From Actinomycetota bacterium (lineage in GTDB: Bacteria; Actinomycetota; Actinomycetes; Nanopelagicales; Nanopelagicaceae): a stretch of 64,000 nt of DNA. This document shows positions 26,129 through 35,001 of this stretch, one piece after another (positions within the stretch are counted from its first letter, which is position 1; each line of letters starts with the position of its first letter). A program made the position numbers and the translations under genes. The stretch covers positions 1-64,000 of the forward strand of contig CANBSP010000007.1 in NCBI GenBank assembly GCA_947372165.1. The letters run 5' to 3'. Under the pieces are notes generated by a model, which worked only from the letters and a program-made list of their open reading frames with translations, did no database searches and was not told where the DNA came from.

Positions 26129-26612
26129 TCTTCGCTCCTTGATGTCGATTCAGATAGCTCGTGAGAATCTCGACACCAACGAGATGATCATCGACTTGTG
26201 GCAAGCCACTGATTAATAATGTGCCAACCTGTCCAACACCCTTGACGATTAAAGGCAAGCCGCCGCCGTGAATCGCATGGTCGGCCTCAGGTGCGTTATT
26301 GACTTCATACCAATTTACGCCAGCTTCCTCTGCCTTCACTCGTTCATACATGGTCGAGTGACCGGTGAGAGCCACAACGCGTGCTTTGCGAGCGATCCAC
26401 GAATCGTTGCCGCTATCTGTCCCGGGAAGGGCTGCATGGAAGACGATCCATTCGCCAATCCGGACCTCAATCGCAACAGGAAGATCGCGAGCGTGTGCAA
26501 TCTCTAGGGCTATCTCTCCTATGGTGAGGGCGACGTTGGTATCAAGGCTCGAAAGCGCCAGAGAAGCTTCTTGGGATGCGAGTTCTGCGCTGGAAAAGCC
26601 CCCGGTTGTCAT
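26121..26612 (-). CDS. UPF0303 / HbpS-GlcG-like protein
   Basis: 163 aa of the GlcG/HbpS fold (DUF336), UPF0303 branch. Members of this fold bind heme or small ligands; HbpS is a heme-binding protein in Streptomyces. IALEIAHARDLPVAIEVRIG and the C-terminal VGVEILTSYLNRHQG are typical. First gene of the pfkB-epimerase-aminotransferase operon, overlapping pfkB by 8 bp. Role unknown. Confidence 0.75.
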   Translation of the reverse strand: MTTGGFSSAELASQEASLALSSLDTNVALTIGEIALEIAHARDLPVAIEVRIGEWIVFHAALPGTDSGNDSWIARKARVVALTGHSTMYERVKAEEAGVNWYEVNNAPEADHAIHGGGLPLIVKGVGQVGTLLISGLPQVDDHLVGVEILTSYLNRHQGAKNE

Positions 26613-26625
26613 GGCCTTACTCTAT

Positions 26626-26631
26626 TAGAAT
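26626..26631 (+). promoter_or_regulatory. -10 element of the aldo/keto reductase gene (leaderless)
   Basis: TAGAAT ends 6 nt before the ATG at 26638. Confidence 0.55.
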
Positions 26632-26637
26632 CCCTGC

Positions 26638-27582
26638 ATGGAATCCTCATACATCGCGCTGCCATCGACCGACCTACTCGTCCACCCACTATGCCTGGGC
26701 ACCAACATCATGGGAGGCGCCGCGAGTAAGGAAGATTCACTCGCCGTTCTCGATGCCTATGCCGCACATGGTGGAAACTTCATTGATAGTGCAGATATGT
26801 ATTCAGAATGGGTCCCGGGAAATACCGGCCATGACTCTGAGTCGATCATTGGTGAGTGGATGAAATCCAAAGGCAATCGCGAGAAGATGGTGATTGCTAC
26901 AAAGGTTTCAAAGCTCTCGACTCGTCCGGGGTTATCTGCTGCAAATATCAAGGCAGCTGTTGATGACTCACTTGCTGCTCTTCAGACCGATTACATCGAT
27001 ATTTATTATGCCCACTCAGATGATGAGACTGTGCCGCTCACCGAAACGCTTCAGGCTTTCACAGAATTAATTACATCGGGCAAGGTTCGCTATATCGCCG
27101 CATCTAATTACACCGGCGCTCGCTTGCAAGAGGCACTCGATATCTCTGACGCCAATGGCTTTGCTAAGTACACTGGTGTTCAGAATCTTTATAACTTGCT
27201 CGACCGAAACGAATATGAATCTGATGTCGTGAAAGTTATCGAAAATAATGGTCTCTGGGGTGCACCGTTCTATGGCCTCGCTAAAGGATTCCTCTCTGGC
27301 AAGTACACACCAGAAACAGCTGGAACAAAGGTTGATACCGTCCGCGATACCAGCGTCTATCAAGATGCACGAGGTTGGGCTGTTATCGAGGCACTTCGCG
27401 ATATCGCCAAGAGTCACGGATCTTCAGTCTCTGCAATCTCACTCGCTTGGCTACGCGCTCAGAAAGGTGTCACGACGCCGATCGCATCAGCTCGTCTTGC
27501 TCATCAAGTAGAGGAGATTGTTCAGGTTGTCGAGCTCAGCGGTGATGAGATGGCACTTCTAACATCCCTTAGTAATAAGTAA
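26638..27582 (+). CDS. Aldo/keto reductase
   Basis: 314-aa NADPH-dependent oxidoreductase with a TIM barrel. The catalytic tetrad is recognisable as Asp/Tyr in GGNFIDSADMYSEW, Lys in MVIATKVSK and His in YIDIYYAHSDDE (in most relatives YxHxxD). The sequence resembles the YajO/tas-like AKR branch acting on aldehydes or aldoses. It is divergent from the sugar-kinase operon and convergent with apbE. Confidence 0.88.
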   Translation: MESSYIALPSTDLLVHPLCLGTNIMGGAASKEDSLAVLDAYAAHGGNFIDSADMYSEWVPGNTGHDSESIIGEWMKSKGNREKMVIATKVSKLSTRPGLSAANIKAAVDDSLAALQTDYIDIYYAHSDDETVPLTETLQAFTELITSGKVRYIAASNYTGARLQEALDISDANGFAKYTGVQNLYNLLDRNEYESDVVKVIENNGLWGAPFYGLAKGFLSGKYTPETAGTKVDTVRDTSVYQDARGWAVIEALRDIAKSHGSSVSAISLAWLRAQKGVTTPIASARLAHQVEEIVQVVELSGDEMALLTSLSNK

Positions 27583-27588
27583 GAGGCT

Positions 27589-28341
27589 TTAAATAGCCCA
27601 CGCTTCATCGCTATGACGTTCGATAACCCAGCAGTGATACCCGCTTAACTCCGGCTTCTGGAAGAGGTAGGCGCCATCCTTGCCAGCGACGATCAACGCG
27701 GTCGCAAGGGCGTCAGCTAGCCCACCATCAGGACCATAGACCGTTGCTGATCTCGCACCGATAGCGATCAGACCAGTGTGGGGATCTTTAATATGGGATC
27801 CACGTTCGTACGTACCGGATGTCGCTATTGCGCCATCGGTCATCTCGAAGACCTTCACAATTGTGTGAGCCTCTTCTGGATGTCTGATACCGATCGACCA
27901 AGGCTTGCCAACTTCGACACCACCGGCCAATGAGAGATCACCTGCTGCATTAATCTGGATATGTTCGACGCCATCGCGCTTGAGCATCGCAATCGCGCGA
28001 TCAGATGCCCAACCCTTTACATACCCCGAAGGATCAAAGCCGCCTTCAACGCACCATGGATCAAATGATCCATCTGTGACTTCTTTGGCATATGCACATA
28101 GGCCCCAGACCTCTTGCAGATCTGTCGAGCAATTAGTGATGGTGATCTCGCCTTGCCGCAACCGCGAAACTTCTGAATTCACTTTATAGGTAGAGAAGAC
28201 CTCATCTACCTCATAGAGAAAGGCGCGAACTTTATCGATTGATTCTTCAATCCGAGCTTCAGAAATAGAATGGCTTGAAGCATCAATGAAGATTACGGTG
28301 CCCCAGGTGTGAATCTCGGCTCGCACTCGAGCCAGAGTCAT
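27589..28341 (-). CDS. apbE: FAD:protein FMN transferase
   Basis: 250-aa ApbE protein, which attaches FMN covalently to Thr/Ser of FMN-binding domains. Visible features are VFSTYKVNSEVSRL, GGFDPSGYVKGWASDRA (the conserved GxDxGxxxKG region) and DGAIATSGTYERGSHIKDP. Its start overlaps the stop of the FMN-binding protein gene (TAATG), so its likely substrate is encoded immediately upstream. Confidence 0.92.
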   Translation of the reverse strand: MTLARVRAEIHTWGTVIFIDASSHSISEARIEESIDKVRAFLYEVDEVFSTYKVNSEVSRLRQGEITITNCSTDLQEVWGLCAYAKEVTDGSFDPWCVEGGFDPSGYVKGWASDRAIAMLKRDGVEHIQINAAGDLSLAGGVEVGKPWSIGIRHPEEAHTIVKVFEMTDGAIATSGTYERGSHIKDPHTGLIAIGARSATVYGPDGGLADALATALIVAGKDGAYLFQKPELSGYHCWVIERHSDEAWAI

Positions 28342-28847
28342 TACATTCCAGCCTTAGCTAGCGCGCTGACAAGTGAGTCATACCAACCTTGAGATGTATA
28401 TGAAGCTCCGCCGACGCCTTGAATATTTGCTGAATTAGCTTGAATTGTCTCTTGAACCAAATAGGGAATCGCTTGCTGTGAGATCGATTGTGAACGAAAA
28501 TCATTGTTGGGATATTGCAGCGCCTTTGCAGCGGTGATCTTGCCATTGGAAACAGTGATCTGAACTTGGACCGGACCAAATTGGGTCTGTGAAACAGCAC
28601 CGGTAAAGGTGCCGCTTGGTTTTGCCTTTGCTGGTGTCGTTGCCTTGGTAGGGGTAGTTGGAGTAGCCGGCGTGGTTGCCGCCTGAGTTGGTGTTGTGGC
28701 CGGCGTCTTAGAAGAAGTGGGTGAACCACCGAGCGTCTTGCCGCCACTGGTCGAGGTTGAACCAAATTGTGGTGGAGTGATAGAAAGCACTGCTCCGAGA
28801 CCTCCGATGGTCCCACCGGCAATAAGTAATACTCGCTTTGCGCCCAT
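28341..28847 (-). CDS. Secreted FMN-binding domain protein
   Basis: 168 aa. An N-terminal hydrophobic segment (VLLIAGGTIGGLGAVLS) acts as signal or anchor, and a Thr/Pro/Ala-rich linker (residues ~35-75) follows. The C-terminal FMN_bind domain ends with GVGGASYTSQGWYDSL; the consensus flavinylation site is SGATxT, so the acceptor here would be the Ser of GGAS. The frame is open upstream to 28943, but MGAKRVLLIAGG at 28847 is the natural start and is preceded by GGAGAG. It lies between the ferric-reductase-like gene and apbE: one electron-transfer operon. Confidence 0.85.
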   Translation of the reverse strand: MGAKRVLLIAGGTIGGLGAVLSITPPQFGSTSTSGGKTLGGSPTSSKTPATTPTQAATTPATPTTPTKATTPAKAKPSGTFTGAVSQTQFGPVQVQITVSNGKITAAKALQYPNNDFRSQSISQQAIPYLVQETIQANSANIQGVGGASYTSQGWYDSLVSALAKAGM

Positions 28848-28860
28848 AATGATCTCTCCT

Positions 28861-30189
28861 TTATACCGCGTGGAATTCGAATGCTTCGTCGTGGAATCTA
28901 TTCTTTGGAATACCGCATGACTCTGCCGCTTCACGGACCGCATCTACCAAAGGTGTTGGCCCGCAGACATAGACATCTGAGTCACGGAATGCTGGCACAA
29001 ATTTCATGATGTATTTGGCGTTCATTGGATGGATCTTTCGAGAACCAACTAAGTAATGGACCCGCGCACCACGAGCATCAGCGAGCTTATCGAGTTCTTT
29101 ACGAAGAACGAGATCATCATCGGTTGATGCTCGGAAAATGACGTCGATCTCCATTGTGGGATCGAACTCTTCCATCAGAGCGCGTAGTGGAGTGATACCA
29201 ACGCCGCCGCCAACAAGAGTCACATGGCCACGAGTCGCCTTTGAAGCGACAAAGGTTCCGTACGGTCCTTCGAAGAAGACGCGAGTACCTGGCTTGAGGT
29301 TGATGACGCCTGTTGATGCATCTCCCAGCGCCTTTACCGTCACGCGCATATGGCGCTTGGTTGGCGCAGCAGAAAGAGAATATGGATGCGATATCCACCA
29401 TTGCCCAGGTGAGATAAAGCGCCAGCTAAAGAATTGTCCGCCCTGAGCGCCGAGGCGATCGAGGCCGCGACCCTTCATGATGATTGAGACGACGCCAGGT
29501 CCTTCGACAACGACTTGTTCGACGCGAAGATTGTGGCGTAGCGAGCGCACGGTTGGAATCGCAAAGCGCCACAAGATAATGACAGCGGCAGATCCGATAT
29601 AGAGCCCAGTCCAATATGCCTTATTGAGTGGATGGCCGATAAACATCGGACCGGTAAGAACTTGGTGCATAAAGGAGAGGCCGATTGCGAGGTAGGTATA
29701 GAGATGAACCGTCCACCACGTCTCGTAAGACATCTTGGCGCGCGCCTTTTTATAGGAAGTAATCCCAGCGGCGGCGAAGAAGATAAAGGCGACGGCTGCA
29801 GGAAGCATCCATGGATATTTCACAATGATGCGCCAGATCTCGACGCCGATCTTCGCGTGGTCGTTAGCGGCGTACCCAATGGAAACAAGAACGACGTGGA
29901 AGGTGATGAGATAGAGAGAGTACGGGCCGAGTTTACGGTGCCAGATAACGAGGCGATCGTGGCCGATCGATCTCTCGATGAATGAGATACGTGAGACGAG
30001 AACGAGTCCGACAAGAGCAAGGTAGGAGCCAAGGAGTGCGCAGATCCGGCTCAGCGAGGTGATGACGGGGTAGACGCTTGACCAATCCGAGGCACGAGTG
30101 CTTTCGAGGTAGAGAGCTGCGGTAAGACCGAGACCGAGACCGAGAAGAATCGAGGCCCAGTCGGCATTGTGACGCTTACCGATGCTCAT
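28861..30189 (-). CDS. Ferric-reductase-like transmembrane flavocytochrome (FNR-like C-terminus)
   Basis: 442 aa. The N-terminal half has about six membrane helices with heme-ligand-type histidines (RKLGPYSLYLITFHVVLV, WWTVHLYTYLAIGLSFMHQV). The C-terminal half is a ferredoxin-NADP reductase module with FAD-binding HPYSLSAAP, GGVGITPLRALMEE and VYVCGPTPLVDAV. It would pass electrons from NAD(P)H across the membrane, probably to the flavinylated protein encoded next. First gene of the operon. Confidence 0.87.
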   Translation of the reverse strand: MSIGKRHNADWASILLGLGLGLTAALYLESTRASDWSSVYPVITSLSRICALLGSYLALVGLVLVSRISFIERSIGHDRLVIWHRKLGPYSLYLITFHVVLVSIGYAANDHAKIGVEIWRIIVKYPWMLPAAVAFIFFAAAGITSYKKARAKMSYETWWTVHLYTYLAIGLSFMHQVLTGPMFIGHPLNKAYWTGLYIGSAAVIILWRFAIPTVRSLRHNLRVEQVVVEGPGVVSIIMKGRGLDRLGAQGGQFFSWRFISPGQWWISHPYSLSAAPTKRHMRVTVKALGDASTGVINLKPGTRVFFEGPYGTFVASKATRGHVTLVGGGVGITPLRALMEEFDPTMEIDVIFRASTDDDLVLRKELDKLADARGARVHYLVGSRKIHPMNAKYIMKFVPAFRDSDVYVCGPTPLVDAVREAAESCGIPKNRFHDEAFEFHAV

Positions 30190-30233
30190 ATGCGGATTTA
30201 ACCTGCCTAACCTGAGAGTTTATGGTGAGCCGA

Positions 30234-31295
30234 CTAAACGCCAGGTCTGAATAATGCCACATAAGCATCGCCATGGGCGGCGATCATGAGCGCAGGGCTA
30301 AATCGTCGGAGTGCTCGCTCTGCCGCTGACGATCCCATCTGGGCGCAAAGCTGCGAATCTTGATGGAGTTCGGTGATCGCTGCCGCAAGAGCTTCGGGCG
30401 CTTTAGTGGTGATAAAACCGGTCGAACCATCTTCGATGACTTCACTATTAGATCCGACATCGGTTGCGACGACTGGGATGCCGGCGAGTTGGGCTTCAAT
30501 GAGCGCAATCGGCATTCCTTCATTATCAGAGGTGCTGAGCGCAATCGAGACCGATGACCAGAATGCAGTCGCATCACTCCACCCGATTACCGAGAGGTTT
30601 GTGGGCGCCGCAGCACGCACCTCATCGATGAGGTCGCCACCACCTGCCATGAGAAATGAGATGTGCGGGAGCAATCTGGCAACATCGACTGCGAGCATCG
30701 GATTTTTTACTGAGGTGACTCGAGCCATCCATCCAACAACGAAATCACCGGAGTGCGGCTTGGTCGCAAGGGGTTTTACGCCCGGAGCGATGGAGGCCCA
30801 TCTTTGGTCTGTACCAATTCCGGCAGCCCGAAGTTCGCGGCCAACCTTCTCCCCTACTGAAATTAAGAGATCAGTGCGCTTGGCATTAAAGCGTTCGGCA
30901 AAGGTGATGATCCACTTTTGAATCGCACTAAAACTCTGATCATCAAAGAGGTGACCGTGAAAGGTATGGACTCGCTTGTGCTTGCCAGGAATTAATCGCG
31001 CTAAGAGTCCAGCTTTAAAGGTATGGGAGTGGACGATGTCTGGTTGATAATCGCGGATGACGCGTCGCAGTTGAAGAATGGCACGAAGATCAGCGACCGG
31101 GTTGATGGATCGCCCCATTGAAGGAATGCGCACATGAGGAAGATTTTGAACACACGCATCTTCGACTTCAGATCCCTGAACAAATCCAGTGGCAAGTAGT
31201 GATTCAAAACCTGCAGGTTTATCTGAGACGAGATCTCCGACATATCGTGCAGTTCCGCCGACATTCATGCGAGCGATAACGTGTAAGACCTTCAT
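30234..31295 (-). CDS. Glycosyltransferase family 4
   Basis: 353-aa GT-B enzyme. MKVLHVIARMNVGGTARYV is the N-terminal acceptor domain, HSHTFKAGLLARLIPGKHKR is typical of WbnK/WcaL-like GT4, and STSDNEGMPIALIEAQLAGIPVVATDVG is the donor-binding EX7E segment. It is probably the last gene of the surface-polysaccharide cluster and lies 12 bp after the ABC ATPase gene. Sugar specificity unknown. Confidence 0.87.
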   Translation of the reverse strand: MKVLHVIARMNVGGTARYVGDLVSDKPAGFESLLATGFVQGSEVEDACVQNLPHVRIPSMGRSINPVADLRAILQLRRVIRDYQPDIVHSHTFKAGLLARLIPGKHKRVHTFHGHLFDDQSFSAIQKWIITFAERFNAKRTDLLISVGEKVGRELRAAGIGTDQRWASIAPGVKPLATKPHSGDFVVGWMARVTSVKNPMLAVDVARLLPHISFLMAGGGDLIDEVRAAAPTNLSVIGWSDATAFWSSVSIALSTSDNEGMPIALIEAQLAGIPVVATDVGSNSEVIEDGSTGFITTKAPEALAAAITELHQDSQLCAQMGSSAAERALRRFSPALMIAAHGDAYVALFRPGV

Positions 31296-31307
31296 CGTGA
31301 TCTCTTC

Positions 31308-32048
31308 TTATTGAAGATCTGCGTGGTAGGCATCGATGACATCTTGCGGCTTACCACTTGCTCGCATTTGGCCATGATCGAGATAGACCGCCCGGGTCGC
31401 CATCGATTGCACTGTGGACAAATCGTGTGTGACAAGAACTACAGCACAGCCACTGTTCATCATCTCGGCGGTACGTGCTTTAGAGCGCGTCTGGAACTCT
31501 TCATCGCCCACTGATAAGACCTCATCGATAAGAAGCAGATCCGGGGTGAGATCTGTGGCAGTCGCAAATGCAAGGCGTGCGACCATGCCCGATGAGTAAG
31601 CGCGGATTGGAATATCGAGGTGCTCGGTGAGTTGGGCCCAGTCAGCTATTGCTTCGATCCGAGATTGCATCGTCTTGCTGTCGCGGCCCAGAAGTGTGCC
31701 GTAGAGCATGATGTTCTCGGCGCCAGTGAGCTCGGGATTGAAACCAGCACCTAACTCGATCATCGGTGCAACTGATCCACGGACAATAATTCGACCCGAT
31801 GTTGGGGGTAGGACGCGGGCTAAGACCTTCAAAAGCGTTGATTTACCTGCGCCATTGCGGCCAATAACCGAGAGTGTCTCACCGCGCGCGACATCAAAGG
31901 AGACGCCATTTAAGGCATAGAAATCCTCATAGGCCATGCGGCGCTTGATCGTATCGATCGCAGTCTGTTTAAGAGATGAGACCCGATGGCGGGTACGACG
32001 ATATGCCAACGAGATATCCGTGGCTTCAACAATGATCTCTCTGCTCAT
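31308..32048 (-). CDS. Polysaccharide ABC exporter ATPase (Wzt/TagH-type)
   Basis: 246-aa ABC ATPase: Walker A SVIGRNGAGKSTLLKVLAR, signature YSSGMVARLAFA, Walker B DLLLIDEVLSVGDEEF, and the H-loop in VLVTHDLS. Similar ATPases power export of O-antigen or teichoic-acid-like polymers. The ATG at 32048 overlaps the permease stop (ATGA) and is chosen over the longer frame to 32138. No C-terminal carbohydrate-binding domain is present, unlike E. coli O8/O9 Wzt. Confidence 0.88.
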   Translation of the reverse strand: MSREIIVEATDISLAYRRTRHRVSSLKQTAIDTIKRRMAYEDFYALNGVSFDVARGETLSVIGRNGAGKSTLLKVLARVLPPTSGRIIVRGSVAPMIELGAGFNPELTGAENIMLYGTLLGRDSKTMQSRIEAIADWAQLTEHLDIPIRAYSSGMVARLAFATATDLTPDLLLIDEVLSVGDEEFQTRSKARTAEMMNSGCAVVLVTHDLSTVQSMATRAVYLDHGQMRASGKPQDVIDAYHADLQ

Positions 32049-32884
32049 AACTTCGCCACAACCTTTGGCCACATCCGACCGAATACATAGAGGCCGAGGA
32101 TAAAGACAATGATCGACGTGCTCCCCATCATCAACCACTCGTGCTTTGTCGCAACAGCGTTGCCACCAAAGACATCGCGGAAGATTTGCAGATACGAGGT
32201 CAATGGGTTGGCATGAATTACTCGTTGAGTATGTGGACCAAGTGCCGAGATTGGATAGAAGACTGGTGTCATATATTGAAGAGCGAGCAAGAAGATACTG
32301 ATGAGTGATCGCGAATCATCGAAGTTCACATAAGCAATCGCCAGCATCAAGCCAAGTCCGGTCGAAAAGAGTGTCATACAAAACATGAAGACCAGGAGAA
32401 GTGGCGTCTTTATTCCTGGATGCTTGCCGAAGATTAAAAGAACAACAGTGAGTGGGATCAAACCGAAGAGGAAGTTGATCGCCGAAGAAATTGTTGCCGA
32501 GAAAGCGAAGATTTCAGGCCGCACATAGACTTTAGTGAGCACGCCGGCACCAGTCGCGATTGCATCTGCCGCCATTGTGAGCCCCTGGTTGAATAGGGTC
32601 ATGGTCAGCACACCCGAGAGCAAGTACGGGAGGAAGGATTGCCCATCAGGAAGGCGTGCTTTGAAGACAGTGTTAAAGACATAGAACATCACTGCGGTTG
32701 TGAAGAGTGGATTGAGGAGTGACCACCAGATACCAATGACCGAGCGCTTGTATCGAACGGTGAGATCACGAGCAACGAGTAATTTGAGGAGCGAACGCTT
32801 CTCCCAGACCCCTTTAAGTGGGGTTATTACCGGTAGCTGCTTCTCTGCGGAGTCATAGACCTGCATGCTTGAGGTACCCCGCAA
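32045..32884 (-). CDS. Polysaccharide ABC exporter permease (ABC-2 type)
   Basis: 279-aa ABC-2 permease with about six transmembrane helices. LLVARDLTVRYKRSVIGIWWSLLNPLF is the conserved N-terminal amphipathic/first-helix segment of Wzm/TagG permeases. It overlaps the epimerase gene upstream by 32 bp and the ATPase gene downstream by 4 bp. Confidence 0.88.
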   Translation of the reverse strand: MRGTSSMQVYDSAEKQLPVITPLKGVWEKRSLLKLLVARDLTVRYKRSVIGIWWSLLNPLFTTAVMFYVFNTVFKARLPDGQSFLPYLLSGVLTMTLFNQGLTMAADAIATGAGVLTKVYVRPEIFAFSATISSAINFLFGLIPLTVVLLIFGKHPGIKTPLLLVFMFCMTLFSTGLGLMLAIAYVNFDDSRSLISIFLLALQYMTPVFYPISALGPHTQRVIHANPLTSYLQIFRDVFGGNAVATKHEWLMMGSTSIIVFILGLYVFGRMWPKVVAKL

Positions 32885-33821
32885 TATCGTTGATGATCAC
32901 TTCTAGTGACCGAGTTGGGGCCCAACCGGTCGTAGCCTTAATTTTAGAGATATCCGGGATCCGACGCTGCATATCTTCAAATCCCGCGCCGTAGGCGTCT
33001 TCATAGGATTTCTTCTTGATTGTGGATGGTGATCCCAATTGCGCAATCACCGCCTTGGCCAAGCCTTCAACCGAGATCTCGTAGTCATTACCAATGTTGT
33101 AGACCTGACCAATAGTCTCTGGCGAATCGATTACAGATAACAAGCCGGCAACCGCATCTGCAACATGGCAGAAACATCGGGATTGTTCGCCCGTGCCATA
33201 GACATCTAGTGGTTCACCCTTCAATGCCGCTTCTACAAATCGTGGGACAACCATGCCATATGACCCCACTTGACGTGGGCCGACAGTATTGAAGAAGCGA
33301 ACGAGCCTTACAGGCAGGCCCTTCTCACTGAAGTAGAAATATCCAAGTGATTCATCGATCGCCTTTGCTTCGCTATAACTCCAGCGAGATTTAAGAGGAG
33401 ACCCGACGATGCGATCAGATTCTTCATTAAGTGGCCCGCCACCATTCTTGCCATAGATCTCAGATGACGATGCGATCAAAACTGGTTTATTACATTGTGC
33501 TGCTACTTCCAAAACATTCTCGGTGCCATTCAGATTAATGCGAAGAGATTCCAATGGCTTATCGACGATATTAAAGACGCCGACGGCTGCTGCAAGGTGA
33601 ATCACATGATCTACCTCTGAAACCAACCGAGTGACGAGATCGCGATCAAGGATCGATCCGTTATAAAAAGTGACTGCCTCGTTGCCGATGAGGGCTTCGA
33701 TATTGTGATGATTGCCGGTCGATAAATTATCAAGGATGACGATGCCATCCCCGCGTGCGACAAGAGCATCTGAAACGTGAGATCCGATGAAGCCAGCACC
33801 ACCAGTGATCAAATACTTCAT
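32853..33821 (-). CDS. NAD-dependent nucleotide-sugar epimerase/dehydratase
   Basis: 322-aa extended short-chain dehydrogenase. Cofactor loop TGGAGFIGSH near the N-terminus; catalytic Tyr/Lys in SYSEAK; substrate region GFEDMQRRIPDISK. It resembles the UDP-glucuronate decarboxylase / 4-epimerase branch. The one-base overlap with the dehydrogenase gene upstream suggests it acts on that enzyme's uronic-acid product. Exact reaction not decided. Confidence 0.82.
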   Translation of the reverse strand: MKYLITGGAGFIGSHVSDALVARGDGIVILDNLSTGNHHNIEALIGNEAVTFYNGSILDRDLVTRLVSEVDHVIHLAAAVGVFNIVDKPLESLRINLNGTENVLEVAAQCNKPVLIASSSEIYGKNGGGPLNEESDRIVGSPLKSRWSYSEAKAIDESLGYFYFSEKGLPVRLVRFFNTVGPRQVGSYGMVVPRFVEAALKGEPLDVYGTGEQSRCFCHVADAVAGLLSVIDSPETIGQVYNIGNDYEISVEGLAKAVIAQLGSPSTIKKKSYEDAYGAGFEDMQRRIPDISKIKATTGWAPTRSLEVIINDIAGYLKHAGL

Positions 33822-34984
33822 TAGTAGCCCCCGCGGGTATCAAGAATAGGAATCGACCCTAAAGCATCTAAATCAGCGCCAGTATGTGGGTTTACGAGGA
33901 TTGCCAAGTCATATCCGGCAGAGAGTGCAGCTGACGCCTCGCCTTTCCATTGGCCGACTAAATGGTCGTGCCACACAACATCGGCACCGGCGCTTCGAAG
34001 TAATGAGATCAAGGCATCCGCTGGTGTCTCACGAACATCAGCAACATCTGGCTTGTAGGCAACGCCAATAACAATGACCTTCTTGGAGGAGAGAGATCCG
34101 AGCATGCCGGTTGCAACGCCAACAAAGTAGGAAGGACGAGAGAGATTGACTTCATTTGCGAGATCGATAAAGCGGGTAGAGGCGCCAATCTCACGCGCCT
34201 TCGCCGCAAGATAAGTTGGATCTACCGGGATGCAATGTCCGCCGATGCCGCTAGATGGAAAGAATGGCATAAAACCATATGGCTTCGTGGATGCGGCTGC
34301 GATAACTTCGCGGACATCGATCTTCATCTTGCTGCAAAAATCCGCGATCTCGTTGATAAAGGAGATATTTACTAATCGGAAGGAGTTCTCGAGAAGCTTG
34401 GCAGTCTCGACCACCTCTACCGATGAGTATGAAGTCACAGATGCAATAAAAGTGGAATAGAAATCCACTGCTCGGGCTCGGGCTGACTCGGTGATGCCAG
34501 CGACAAGCTTTGGAGTGTTCTTCACATTCCAATTCTTATTAGCCGGATCTATGCGCTCTGGTGAATAAGCGAGATCGTGACCTGCAAAGATTGGTGCGAG
34601 AAGGTCTCGGGTAAATCCAGGTGAGACGGTCGATTCATTGATGATTAAGGCGCTCTTCACGAGGTGTGGTGCAACTGCTTTCGCACCTTCAATCAAGATC
34701 GACGTATCGGGATTGCGCGATTCATCTAATGGGGTTGGGAGACAGAGAATCACAACATCTGCATCTGCGAGATCTGCTAAATCACTCGAGGCCCGGTAAA
34801 AGAGAGATTGCGCGGCAAGGTAGTTATCGGAGATGTCACCGATTGGTGATTTGCCCGAATTAAGGCCTTCAACCCGTGCGGTATCGGTATCGAACCCAAC
34901 GACGTGGTGGCCCGATTCAGCGGCTGCAAGTGCCAATGGGAGGCCAACATAGCCCTGCCCAACTACCACTACCTTCACCGTCAT
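33821..34984 (-). CDS. Nucleotide-sugar 6-dehydrogenase (WecC/UGD family)
   Basis: 387 aa. NAD-binding VVVVGQGYVGLPLALAAAESG, and the catalytic-Cys segment GIGGHCIPVDPTYLAAKA. The GGHCIPxDP form is typical of UDP-N-acetyl-hexosamine dehydrogenases (WecC/WbpA); UDP-glucose dehydrogenases more often have GGSCFPKD. It oxidises a UDP-sugar to the uronic acid for the surface polymer. A TAATCT box lies 6 nt before the ATG. Confidence 0.85.
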   Translation of the reverse strand: MTVKVVVVGQGYVGLPLALAAAESGHHVVGFDTDTARVEGLNSGKSPIGDISDNYLAAQSLFYRASSDLADLADADVVILCLPTPLDESRNPDTSILIEGAKAVAPHLVKSALIINESTVSPGFTRDLLAPIFAGHDLAYSPERIDPANKNWNVKNTPKLVAGITESARARAVDFYSTFIASVTSYSSVEVVETAKLLENSFRLVNISFINEIADFCSKMKIDVREVIAAASTKPYGFMPFFPSSGIGGHCIPVDPTYLAAKAREIGASTRFIDLANEVNLSRPSYFVGVATGMLGSLSSKKVIVIGVAYKPDVADVRETPADALISLLRSAGADVVWHDHLVGQWKGEASAALSAGYDLAILVNPHTGADLDALGSIPILDTRGGY

Positions 34985-34990
34985 ATGCGT

Positions 34991-34996
34991 AGATTA
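34991..34996 (-). promoter_or_regulatory. -10 element of the nucleotide-sugar dehydrogenase gene (leaderless)
   Basis: TAATCT on the reverse strand ends 6 nt before the ATG at 34984. Confidence 0.5.
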
Positions 34997-35001
34997 TCGG
35001 G

